Below are positions 1 through 6,862 of a stretch of DNA of 14,589 bases, one piece after another (position 1 is the first letter of the stretch; the number at the start of each line of letters is the position of its first letter). Made by a program: the position numbers and the translations under genes. The notes beneath the pieces were generated by a model. It was not told the origin of the DNA, did no database searches, and worked only from the letters and a program-made list of their open reading frames with translations. This DNA comes from DAIRFP01 sp036794995 (GTDB taxonomy: Bacteria > Desulfobacterota > Binatia > UBA9968), in assembly GCA_036794995.1 (NCBI GenBank), contig DAIRFP010000123.1, positions 1 through 14,589 of the forward strand, in the 5' to 3' direction.

Positions 1-120
1 CATATGCTTCGTTGCGCTCAATCGCCTCGCTCCAACGTACTGGTTAAGTACGCCTCCGCTCGTCGATTTTTCGCGCGCCTCGCCTCTGAGATCTTTTTGA
101 GCAGCCTGCAAACAGAATTT
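1..120. repeat. Possible dispersed palindromic intergenic element at the left edge
   Basis: This non-coding stretch precedes the first gene. It contains a perfect inverted repeat, CGTACT (36-41) and AGTACG (47-52), around the 5-nt loop GGTTA. On either side are short CG-rich words (cgcctcgctc, cgcctccgctcg, gcgcgcctcgcc), and the stretch ends near 'tttttgagcagcctgc'. The composition and embedded hairpin resemble interspersed repeats found between genes in uncultured bacterial genomes. No second copy lies in this window, so calling it a repeat is inference. The left boundary is cut by the window edge. Confidence 0.3.
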
Positions 121-157
121 TAGCAATCTGCGCGGAATACGTGTTTAATTTAGAATC

Positions 158-1123
158 ATGATGAAAAGACTTTTTCTATCTCTCGTTTCATTAATGTTGA
201 CGTTGCAATGGTTCGTGATCGGCAAAGCGGCTGCGAAAACCATCAACGTGGCTTATCCATCGCCCTCGTGGAATACCTCGTTGCCCGTGAGCATGGCCAA
301 GGAATTCGGGTTGTTTGCCGCCGAGGGGCTTGAAGTCCGGCCGGTCTATGTGCGGGGCGGCCCCGTCGTTATGGCCGCTCTGCTAGGCGGCGACGCCGAT
401 TTCGCCGTCATCGCCGGCGTGACGGCGGTGACAAGTATTCAACGCGGCGCCGATATCGTCATTGTCGGCGGCCATACGGCTTACATCGATCAAGTTCTTA
501 TCGGCGCCAAAGGCGTTAACAAGCTAAACGAGCTGAAGGGCAAGGTGGTGGGCGTCACCGGATCGGGTGGAGTCACAGAGTTTGCCACGGTGGAGGCTTT
601 GGCACGCAACGGTCTCGTGCGGGACAAGGATTATACTATTCTCTACTCGGGCAACAGCCCGGCGCGGGTCAACGCGTTAGAGAATGGGTTGATTCAAGCG
701 GCCGCCTTTTCCGCCATCGAGAAAGTGGTCATGGAGCAAAAGGGCTATCCCCTGCTTCTGGAGACCGGCAAAAGCATTCCCGAATTTCCTTTCATGGTGA
801 TCGTCACGAGCCGGCAAAAAATCAAAGCGAACCCGCTGGAAGTTAGCGCTTTTTTGCGAGCCGTGCGCAACAGCATGAATCTGATTCAGAACCACAAGGA
901 AAAAGTCATCGCCGCGGCGCTGAAAAAAGATCCCAACGCCAACGTTGCCGTGTTGCGGAAATCGTTGGATTACACGGTGGACAGTTTTTCCATCCATCTG
1001 GGCAAGAAAAACATTCAGGCGCTGGTCAACGCGGCCAAGCTGGGCGTGAATTTGGACGCTCCAGGCGCTGTGGAAAAGTTCTTTCTTGATGACTTCATGA
1101 ACAAAGTGCTGAGTTCCAAGTAA
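158..1123 (+). CDS. ABC transporter substrate-binding protein, NMT1/TauA-like
   Basis: This is a 321-residue periplasmic binding protein. It starts at tandem ATG codons (158 and 161), with no clear Shine-Dalgarno sequence. Residues 1-26 form a Sec signal peptide (Lys-Arg, hydrophobic stretch, then Ala-Ala-Ala before Lys27). The mature protein opens with TINVAYPSPSWNTSLPVSMA and 'KEFGLFAAEGLEV', the usual N-lobe start of NMT1/THI5 and TauA/SsuA binding proteins. 'GDADFAVIAG' (about 78-87) and 'GKVVGVTGSGG' (about 128-138) are also typical. Relatives bind nitrate, sulfonates, pyrimidine precursors or aromatic acids, so the ligand cannot be named. No permease or ATPase gene is nearby, making this an orphan receptor. 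Its position ahead of cupin and Rieske oxygenase genes suggests, by inference, that it captures their substrate. Family assignment is solid; specificity is unknown. Confidence 0.88.
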   Translation: MMKRLFLSLVSLMLTLQWFVIGKAAAKTINVAYPSPSWNTSLPVSMAKEFGLFAAEGLEVRPVYVRGGPVVMAALLGGDADFAVIAGVTAVTSIQRGADIVIVGGHTAYIDQVLIGAKGVNKLNELKGKVVGVTGSGGVTEFATVEALARNGLVRDKDYTILYSGNSPARVNALENGLIQAAAFSAIEKVVMEQKGYPLLLETGKSIPEFPFMVIVTSRQKIKANPLEVSAFLRAVRNSMNLIQNHKEKVIAAALKKDPNANVAVLRKSLDYTVDSFSIHLGKKNIQALVNAAKLGVNLDAPGAVEKFFLDDFMNKVLSSK

Positions 1124-1229
1124 CTGAACTATCTTCAACAACATTCGAAAAGTTCACCATGAAAAACCTTGAGCTGAGTCTGAGATCGGAATGCATTGAA
1201 CATTGAACTTTAAACCAGCAGGCGAAATC

Positions 1230-2309
1230 ATGACTGAAGCACCCGCGCCGATTGTCGGTTTTGGCACCGGCTCCACCAGCTACGACGCGTTTCTCGAAAG
1301 GGAAGCCATTCCCGTGGTGCGGGACTTGTGGGTGAAAAATTTATTCGAGCTTCCGCTGGCGACCTGGCAAAGGAAAGGCGGCCGCGGCAGCTACATCAAT
1401 TTGCAGGGCTCCGGCATCAACACTTCCTATATCGCCATCGATTGTTTTCTCATGGAGATACCTCCCGGCGGGAGTTTGAACGCCGAGCACTACATGTACG
1501 AAGAAATCCTCTTCGTCTTGAAGGGACGCGGCGCCACCGACATATGGACCCCGGTAACCGAAAAGCAAACCTTCGAGTGGCAGGAAGGCAGTCTTTTCAC
1601 CGTCCCCTTGAATGCCTGGCATCAACTGTTTAACGGCGATGGGCAGCAACCCGCCCTGCTATTGGGCTGCAGCTTCGCTCCCACCATGATCAATTTGATG
1701 CACAGCGACGATTTTATTTTCCACAACGATTTCGTTTTCAAGGACCGCTACGGGGGTCAAGCGGACTACTTTCGCGGCGAAGGCAAAGTGATCGGCAAAA
1801 AAATGTTGGAGACCAATTTCATCGCCGACGTGCGCGCCTTTGAAAAACTTGAACAGGATCCCAGTCGCGGCTTCGGACGCAACGTCCAACTGGAAATGGG
1901 CTGCAACAGCATGTCGCTGCACATGTCCGAGTTTCCCGTGGGAACTTACAAAAAGGCCCACCGCCACGAGCCCGGCGCCCACATCATAATTCTCACCGGG
2001 CAGGGCTACACCCTGGAATGGCCCCAGGGGCAAGAGCCGGTCAAGTTGGATTGGCAGGCGGGCAGCCTTTTTATGCCGCCTGAACAATGGTTTCACCAGC
2101 AATTCAACACCGGCCAGGTGCCCGCCCGGTATCTCGCCTTCAAGCCGAGAGGCAAAAAATTTCGCACCAAGGGCAAGTTCATGAACAACGTCAGTGTCAA
2201 AGACGGCGGTAACCAGATCGAGTTCGAGGACGAAGACCCGGCGATCCGGAAGCTTTACGAGCAGGAATGCGCGCGGCACGGCGTGCAAGTGAATATGGGG
2301 AAACGTTAG
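1230..2309 (+). CDS. Double-cupin protein, gentisate-dioxygenase-like fold (copy 1)
   Basis: This is a 359-residue protein with two cupin barrels. I chose the ATG at 1230 over an in-frame TTG at 1203 because it aligns without gaps to the start of the paralogue at 5715. The N-terminal cupin (about 68-150) keeps the glycine/proline framework ('IPPGGSL', 'VLKGRG', 'HQLFNGDG') but lacks the HxH pair (Asn84 and His87 in that area). The C-terminal cupin (about 225-305) has His244-Arg-His246, His251 where many cupins have Glu, and His289 in 'QWFHQ'. This is an all-His site like those of ring-cleaving cupin dioxygenases. A non-haem metal dioxygenase role is therefore plausible but the substrate is unknown; an isomerase or binding role is possible. 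Its partner is probably the Rieske oxygenase downstream, as in copy 2. Confidence 0.82.
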   Translation: MTEAPAPIVGFGTGSTSYDAFLEREAIPVVRDLWVKNLFELPLATWQRKGGRGSYINLQGSGINTSYIAIDCFLMEIPPGGSLNAEHYMYEEILFVLKGRGATDIWTPVTEKQTFEWQEGSLFTVPLNAWHQLFNGDGQQPALLLGCSFAPTMINLMHSDDFIFHNDFVFKDRYGGQADYFRGEGKVIGKKMLETNFIADVRAFEKLEQDPSRGFGRNVQLEMGCNSMSLHMSEFPVGTYKKAHRHEPGAHIIILTGQGYTLEWPQGQEPVKLDWQAGSLFMPPEQWFHQQFNTGQVPARYLAFKPRGKKFRTKGKFMNNVSVKDGGNQIEFEDEDPAIRKLYEQECARHGVQVNMGKR

Positions 2310-2448
2310 ATCGCGGAGGAAAAGCTAACCAAGTGTATTTGAGGTTTCCGTTGAAACTGGGAATACGGAATCGGGAAAAAGATCAATCGCGCGAAGACCT
2401 AGCGCGGAAGAGCCGCAACCAAACCTCGGAATATCTCCCGCAAAGCAT

Positions 2449-2575
2449 GTCCTGAGCGACGCCGAAGGAACGCAAAGCCGCAAAGGTCGGAGAAAAAACG
2501 TCAAAATCATTCGTAAGAATATTTATCTTTCCCGTTCGAACTTGGCGCCTTTGCGCCTTGGCGGGAGGAATATCC
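2449..2575. repeat. Intergenic inverted repeat of the CGCAAAG type
   Basis: This occupies most of the 315-nt gap between the cupin and GlcG-like genes. Arm CGCAAAGCCGCAAAGG (2471-2486) pairs with CCTTTGCGCCTTGGCG (2548-2563) at 14 of 16 positions, across about 61 nt that include an AT-rich centre. 'GTCCTGAGCG...CGAAGGA' at 2449-2469 resembles the unit repeated at 5475-5494. Similar CGCAAAG/CTTTGCG elements recur between genes in many environmental bacteria (general recollection, not searched). Apparent reading frames across it are rich in Arg-Pro-Leu and look like repeat artefacts. I see nothing else in 2310-2448. Confidence 0.6.
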
Positions 2576-2624
2576 GAATCCGAGAACCTTCATTTAACAT
2601 TTTAAAAACGCGGAGGAAGAGGAA

Positions 2625-3047
2625 ATGAAACTGACACTTGACAGCGCATCGTTGATCGTCGACCAAGCCCTTGCCAAAGCGCGGGCGGCGAAGTTCAGGC
2701 CCATGTGCGTCGCCGTTCTGGATGACGGCGGTCATGTAAAGGCATTGAAACGCGAAGACGGCGCCAGCATTTTGCGGCCGACCATCGCCGTCGGCAAGGC
2801 TTGGGGAGCGGTGGGGATGGGGGAATCGAGCCGGCAATTGAGCGAGCGCTTGAAAGAGCGTCCTGCCTTTCTGGGCGCCCTGTCGAACATGTCCGGCGGC
2901 AAGGTCGTACCCGTTGCCGGCGGCGTCTTGATCATGGACGGCGACGAGATCATCGGCGCGGTGGGTGTCAGCGGTGGCACCGCCGACGAGGACGAGGTCT
3001 GCGCCATCGAAGGCATCAAAGCCGCCGGTCTGACTCACAAAGTTTGA
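2625..3047 (+). CDS. GlcG/HbpS-family (haem-binding-like, DUF336) protein
   Basis: This 140-residue cytosolic-looking protein has no signal peptide. The ATG at 2625 follows a strong ribosome-binding site (GGAGG at 2612-2616). Family hallmarks are 'VLDDGGHVKAL' (31-41) and the C-terminal block 'PVAGGVLIMDGDEIIGAVGV' with 'SGGTADEDE' (96-124), which matches the GlcG/HbpS core. HbpS of Streptomyces binds haem. GlcG lies in glycolate operons, and other members occur as accessory proteins beside oxidative catabolic genes, with unclear biochemistry. Here it sits between the cupin and Rieske genes of copy 1 and has no counterpart in copy 2. A role in haem or iron handling, or as an accessory to the oxygenase, is inference only. 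Confidence 0.85.
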   Translation: MKLTLDSASLIVDQALAKARAAKFRPMCVAVLDDGGHVKALKREDGASILRPTIAVGKAWGAVGMGESSRQLSERLKERPAFLGALSNMSGGKVVPVAGGVLIMDGDEIIGAVGVSGGTADEDEVCAIEGIKAAGLTHKV

Positions 3048-3094
3048 TTTGCGAAGAAGCCGCCTATGTGACGGTCATAAATAAGTTTACATAC

Positions 3095-3183
3095 CCCTCA
3101 CCCTGGCCGTCTCCCGCAAGGGGAGAGGGGAACCTAAATAAGTCTCCCCTCCCTCGACGGGAGGGGGATTAAGGGGAGGGTGA
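3095..3183. repeat. Intergenic CCCTCACCC-type hairpin repeat
   Basis: This element lies in the 200-nt gap before the first Rieske gene. CCCTCACCCT (3095-3104) is roughly mirrored by AGGGGAGGGTGA (3172-3183). Two hairpins lie inside: CTCCC/GGGAG (3111-3115, 3121-3125), and CCCCTCCC/GGGAGGGG (3146-3153, 3159-3166), a perfect 8-bp stem with loop TCGAC. The pattern matches a palindromic repeat class scattered between genes in many bacteria. The second hairpin could attenuate transcription, but it is followed by GGATTAAGG rather than a T run, so I do not call a terminator. Confidence 0.65.
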
Positions 3184-3247
3184 TTTATGTCAACACATTT
3201 ATTGCTTTCACTGTAGCAAGAGCTTTTTCTGACGTTGAGGAGACGAC

Positions 3248-4384
3248 ATGGACACTTACATGGATCAGTATCGCACCGGACCTGAAACCCTGGGCGGCCG
3301 CTATATGCGCTCGTTCTGGCATCCGGTTTACCGCTCCGAAGATTTGCCTGCCGGTTGGGCCAAGCCGATCAAGATCATGAGCGAAGATTTCACCCTTTAT
3401 CGCGGCGAGGGCGGCGCGCCCCACGTGATCGCCTTTCAATGCGCGCACCGCGGGCTCCAGCTCTCCGTCGGTTGGGTCGAGGACGACTGCATTCGCTGTC
3501 GTTATCACGGCTGGAAGTATGACGCCACCGGACAATGCATCGAAGTCCCGACGGAATCCGAAGCGACGGCCAAAACCGTGCGCATTCGGAGCTATCCTAC
3601 GGTCGAGTATTTGGGATTCATCTTCGCCTACTTCGGCGCCGGAGAGCCGCCTCCGCCGCACTTCCCGGACTTTGAAAACGGCAAAGTGACTTGGACCGAG
3701 TCTTACACCCGACCCTGCAACTTCTTTTATAATTTAGAAACCGATCCGGTGCATATCCCCTTCGTCCATCGCGAATCGGAATTCTATTACAATCAACCCA
3801 TCGAAGTCCCCATTGAGGTCAAGGCCGAGGAAAGCGATTGGGGCATCACCCTGTACACTATTTTCGCGACCGACCGGGTTCGCACCTATCAATTCGGTTG
3901 GCCGAACATGCGCAGCTTCAAAGCGCGGGACCGCAATCATCTGGTTTGGCGCGTGCCCATCGACGACGAGTCGCACACCAGTTTCCAATTGGACGTCATG
4001 CATATCGCCGACGGCGACGAAGGAGAAAAGTATAAGGCCCGTCACGAAGCCAGAACGGGAAAACTGGGACGCCCCTATCAGGAATTGGGCGAAGCGGTGC
4101 TCAGAGGCGATATTCGCATTCAAGATATCGACGGCGACGACAAAGCCAACATCGTCTGGATCCAAGACTACGTCACCCAGGTCGGCGTCAGCCGCACCGC
4201 GGACCGCAGAAGCGAGCACCTCATCCGGGCCGACTGTGGAGCACTTATATATCGCAAGCTCTGGGAGCGGGAGCTGGGAGCCTTCGCTGAGAACCGGCCG
4301 GTCAAACAGTGGGCTCGGACAGAGCGGGTCATGAGGGCCTATACCCACCAACATCAACCACAACCGGTAACCGATGCGCGCTGA
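3248..4384 (+). CDS. Rieske non-haem iron oxygenase, phthalate-dioxygenase-like (copy 1)
   Basis: This is the 378-residue catalytic alpha subunit of an aromatic-ring hydroxylating or O-demethylating oxygenase. GAGGAG (3237-3242) lies 5 nt before the ATG. The N-terminal [2Fe-2S] Rieske domain has ligands Cys65-x-His67 and Cys84-x-x-His87. The catalytic domain has Asp166-x-x-His169 and His174 ('ETDPVHIPFVH'), with Asp307 ('IQDYV') as the probable third iron ligand. The 'DRRSEHL...D' stretch near 319-329 is typical of the single-subunit phthalate 4,5-dioxygenase, vanillate demethylase and ketosteroid hydroxylase group. Such enzymes need a separate reductase, and none is encoded here. The substrate cannot be deduced. 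The 3' end overlaps the next gene, so co-transcription is likely. It is paralogous to the gene at 6863. Confidence 0.93.
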   Translation: MDTYMDQYRTGPETLGGRYMRSFWHPVYRSEDLPAGWAKPIKIMSEDFTLYRGEGGAPHVIAFQCAHRGLQLSVGWVEDDCIRCRYHGWKYDATGQCIEVPTESEATAKTVRIRSYPTVEYLGFIFAYFGAGEPPPPHFPDFENGKVTWTESYTRPCNFFYNLETDPVHIPFVHRESEFYYNQPIEVPIEVKAEESDWGITLYTIFATDRVRTYQFGWPNMRSFKARDRNHLVWRVPIDDESHTSFQLDVMHIADGDEGEKYKARHEARTGKLGRPYQELGEAVLRGDIRIQDIDGDDKANIVWIQDYVTQVGVSRTADRRSEHLIRADCGALIYRKLWERELGAFAENRPVKQWARTERVMRAYTHQHQPQPVTDAR

Positions 4385-5405
4385 AACAGCTGCCATGCCG
4401 AACCGTCGAATAGGTAGCCTCAGCGCCGTGTTGATGTTTTTTTTCTGCCTTCCGGTCGCCGGCAAGGCCAGCGCGGCAACCATCGACGATGCTCGGAGGG
4501 AAGGAGCCCTGGTCTTTTACGGCAGCATGACGACCGAGCATCATGGGAAACTCGTCGCCGCATTCAGCCAGAAATATCCCTTCGTCAAGGTCGAAGGATT
4601 CCGCGCCAACTCTCTGACCGTGGTCAATCGCGTCGTCACGGAGCAACGCGCCGGACGCCCCCTGGTGGACGTGATGAACGTCGATGAGCTCAGCGGCTGG
4701 GTGCTGAAGGACCGCGGTCTTTTGCAGCCCTATCTATCCAACGAGACCCGTGCCTTCCCCGAGGCCTATCGCGATCCGGAGGGGTTTTTCACTTGCTGCA
4801 CCTATGTTGTTACCAACGTCATCGCTTACAATCGCAAGCTCGTGCGCAAGGATGAAGCGCCAAAAACCTTTGAAGATCTCCTGGCGCCTAAATGGACCGA
4901 GAAACTCGGCATGGAGACCGATCTCGCCAAGTTGTTCGCTGCCCTGGTGCCGCTCTGGGGCCGGCAAAAGACCATCGACTATTTCACGGCGATGATGAAG
5001 CAAAAGCCCTCCATGCGCAGCGGGCGCACGCTCTTGGCGCAGTTGATGGCGGCCGGCGAATTTTCCGCGGGCTTGGGATTTTACGGCTACCGCATGCTCG
5101 AGTTGCAGGAAACCGGCATGCCGCTGGAGATCGTGCAAGCGGACCCGGTCGTGGCCTGGCCCTTTCGTTTACTACTGGCAAAGAACGCGCGCCACCCGAA
5201 TTCGGCAAAACTGTTTATCGACTTTGTGCTATCCGAGGAAGGCCAGAGTTTTTTGGCCGGCTTGGGACGGACCGTGGTAAGACCCGGAATCAAAAATAAG
5301 TATCCTCAGTTGGTGGACGGCGTCAAGCTTTATCCGGTCAAGCCCGATATCGGCAAGAATTATGAAGAGCTGAGCAAAACCTATTACGGCATTATCAATC
5401 GCTAG
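4374..5405 (+). CDS. Extracellular solute-binding protein, Fe3+/polyamine type (family 1-like)
   Basis: This is a 343-residue exported binding protein. From ATG 4374 it overlaps the upstream Rieske stop by 11 nt. ATG 4395 (residue 8) is an attractive alternative because it gives a cleaner signal peptide: Arg-Arg, a hydrophobic core, then Ala-Ser-Ala before Ala35. The mature part has 'EGALVFYGSMTTEH', 'FSQKYPFVKVE', 'VTNVIAYNRKLV', 'DLLAPKWTEKLGME' and a C-terminal 'HPNSAKLFIDFVLSEEGQSF'. This signature belongs to AfuA/FbpA- and PotD-like binding proteins. Relatives carry iron(III), polyamines, thiamine, phosphonates or organic acids. It is unrelated to the NMT1-type protein at 158. No transporter membrane genes are present. 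Tight coupling to the oxygenase gene suggests it serves the same substrate, by inference. Confidence 0.9.
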   Translation: MRAETAAMPNRRIGSLSAVLMFFFCLPVAGKASAATIDDARREGALVFYGSMTTEHHGKLVAAFSQKYPFVKVEGFRANSLTVVNRVVTEQRAGRPLVDVMNVDELSGWVLKDRGLLQPYLSNETRAFPEAYRDPEGFFTCCTYVVTNVIAYNRKLVRKDEAPKTFEDLLAPKWTEKLGMETDLAKLFAALVPLWGRQKTIDYFTAMMKQKPSMRSGRTLLAQLMAAGEFSAGLGFYGYRMLELQETGMPLEIVQADPVVAWPFRLLLAKNARHPNSAKLFIDFVLSEEGQSFLAGLGRTVVRPGIKNKYPQLVDGVKLYPVKPDIGKNYEELSKTYYGIINR

Positions 5406-5447
5406 GGTCTGGGAAATAATAAAGCAAATGCATTGTCACGCGAGTGC

Positions 5448-5578
5448 CTGTCATCCTGAGCGCCGCGAAGGCTTGTCCTGAACGTAGTGAAGGACCTCTT
5501 TCTGAATGAGATTCTTCGGCCATGCCTCAGAACGCTTCGCGGATTCTTCACTCCGCTACGCTGCGTTCAGAATGACAG
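5448..5578. repeat. Intergenic repeat with TGTCATCCTGAG inverted ends
   Basis: This 131-nt element has terminal inverted repeats CTGTCATCCTGAGCG (5448-5462) and CGTTCAGAATGACAG (5564-5578), matching at 13 of 15 positions. Internal units repeat the theme: 'GTCCTGAACGTAGTGAAGGA' (5475-5494), 'GAATGAGATTCTTCGGC' (5504-5520) and 'CGCTTCGCGGATTCTTC' (5533-5549). It is non-coding and resembles a widespread class of nested palindromic repeats. The 12-mer TCATCCTGAGCG recurs at 9803-9814. The rest of the 309-nt gap (5406-5714) holds only the GTTCAA dyad at 5652-5691. Confidence 0.7.
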
Positions 5579-5651
5579 GATAAACAATTGGAAAATTTAA
5601 TCCTTAACAAAAGCCACGACAACGAGCCGAGCCTCCGGTGAGTTGGGATCA

Positions 5652-5691
5652 AAACGTTCAAGCTGTTCAAAACGTTTGGAATGATTTGAAC
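5652..5691. repeat. GTTCAA-rich dyad repeat upstream of the second cupin gene
   Basis: AAACGTT (5652-5658) and AACGTTT (5671-5677) form a perfect 7-bp inverted repeat. Between and after them are GTTCAA words and a TTGAAC (5686-5691). The same vocabulary recurs at 8018-8054 and 8977-9030, suggesting a dispersed repeat family. An operator role in front of the cupin gene is possible because the dyad lies 38-63 nt upstream of the ATG, but its presence at unrelated loci argues against gene-specific control. Confidence 0.4.
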
Positions 5692-5714
5692 GTAGGGAAC
5701 ACTGATAAGCAAAC

Positions 5715-6848
5715 ATGACGATAGACATTCAAGCGCAAGGCGGTTGGGGCAGCGGCGACACGAGCTATGACCAATTCCTCAAGCGAGAAGGCCTGCCGGT
5801 GATGCGCGGATTGTGGGTCGAGGATGTTTTGAATCTGCCCCTGGCGCCGTGGCAGCGAAAGGGCGGCCGCGGGGCTTATATCAATCTCGACGGCTCGGGG
5901 ATCAACACCTCCTACATCGCCATCGATTGTTATGTCGTGGAGATTCCCCCCGGCGGCAGTTTGCATCCTGAACAGTACCTCTATGACGAAATTCTCTTGG
6001 TCTTGAAGGGCAACGGCGCCGCCACGGTTTGGACTCCGGAAACCAGGAAGCAGACTTTTGAATGGCAAGAAGGCAGCCTGTTTACCATACCACTTAACGC
6101 CGCGCACCAGTTATTCAACGGCGACGGCAAACAACCCGCCTTGCTCTTGGGTTTTAGCTTCGCTCCGACGATGATCAATCTTTTGCACAATGAGGATTTC
6201 ATTTTTCACAACCATTTCGCTTTCACGGATCGCTACCGGGGCGAGGACGATTATTTCCAAGGCCAGGCGAAAGTCCTCGACAAAAACTGGCTGGACACGA
6301 ATTTTATTCGCGACCTGCGCGCTTTTGCCCCGGACGCGAACCCTCCAGGCGGCCCAAACTCAAAAGCGGAACCGGCGCTGGTTTATATCGAGATGGGTTG
6401 CAACACGATGTCGGCGCACATCATGGAATTTCCCGTGGGCACCTACGCCCGCGCCCACCGCCATGAGCCCGGCGCCCATATCCTGATCCTGAGCGGGCAC
6501 GGCTATTCATTACACTGGATGGAAGACGAGGAACCGGTACGGATTGATTGGAATCCGGGCAGTTTATTCGCGCCGCCGGAGCAATGGTTTCATCAGCACT
6601 TCAACACCGGGCCGAGCCCGGCGAAGTATATCGCCTTCAAGCCGCGCAGCAGGAAATTCCGCACCAAAGGAAAATTTATGAACAACGTCAGCCGGAAAAT
6701 GGGCGGGACCATGATCGAGTATGACGATGAAAATCCCGCGATTCGCGCCCTCTACGAGCGCGAATGCGGGCGTAACGGGGTGCCGGTCAATATGCGCGAT
6801 GTCCCAACGGACTACTCGCGCCGNNNNNNNNNNCGGGCCTGCCGTTAG
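5715..6848 (+). CDS. Double-cupin protein, gentisate-dioxygenase-like fold (copy 2, crosses assembly gap)
   Basis: This is a paralogue of the cupin protein at 1230, readable for 369 residues before the N run; 107 of the first 150 residues are identical in an ungapped hand alignment. The N-terminal cupin (68-150) again lacks the HxH pair (His84, Glu86, Gln87 there), while His131 and Asn135 are kept. The C-terminal cupin carries His248-Arg-His250, His255 and His293, the likely metal site. Residues about 208-222 contain a short insertion relative to copy 1. The sequence after 'NMRDVPTDYSR' runs into ten N, so the C-terminus and the stop at 6846-6848 are unreliable. Copy 1 ends at the matching position, so little real protein is probably missing. 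No strong ribosome-binding site precedes the ATG. It is likely co-transcribed with the Rieske gene that follows. Confidence 0.8.
   Translation: MTIDIQAQGGWGSGDTSYDQFLKREGLPVMRGLWVEDVLNLPLAPWQRKGGRGAYINLDGSGINTSYIAIDCYVVEIPPGGSLHPEQYLYDEILLVLKGNGAATVWTPETRKQTFEWQEGSLFTIPLNAAHQLFNGDGKQPALLLGFSFAPTMINLLHNEDFIFHNHFAFTDRYRGEDDYFQGQAKVLDKNWLDTNFIRDLRAFAPDANPPGGPNSKAEPALVYIEMGCNTMSAHIMEFPVGTYARAHRHEPGAHILILSGHGYSLHWMEDEEPVRIDWNPGSLFAPPEQWFHQHFNTGPSPAKYIAFKPRSRKFRTKGKFMNNVSRKMGGTMIEYDDENPAIRALYERECGRNGVPVNMRDVPTDYSRXXXXRACR
6824..6833. other. Assembly gap (ten N)
   Basis: Ten undetermined bases lie inside the 3' end of the second cupin gene. Scaffolders often use a short fixed N run for a join of uncertain length, so true distance and reading frame across it are unknown. 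The cupin stop codon and the apparent 14-nt spacing to the next gene should be treated as provisional. Confidence 0.97.
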
Positions 6849-6862
6849 CCAAGGAGAATTTC

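Noticed and set aside
1203..1229. TTG start giving a nine-residue longer first cupin protein
   Set aside because: The paralogue at 5715 aligns from its ATG exactly to the ATG at 1230 without gaps, so the extension is unlikely.
1659..2288. Long minus-strand open frame opposite the first cupin gene
   Set aside because: It mirrors a well-supported cupin gene, shows no recognisable domain, and is rich in residues expected from antisense reading of GC-biased codons.
2267..2510. Small open frames over the end of the first cupin gene and the CGCAAAG repeat
   Set aside because: They cover a coding 3' end and a non-coding repeat; the minus-strand protein reads like a typical repeat translation (Arg-Pro-Leu-Arg-Leu-Cys).
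3146..3170. Hairpin CCCCTCCC/GGGAGGGG as a terminator after the GlcG-like gene
   Set aside because: No T run follows and it lies within a repeat-type element, so termination is not supported.
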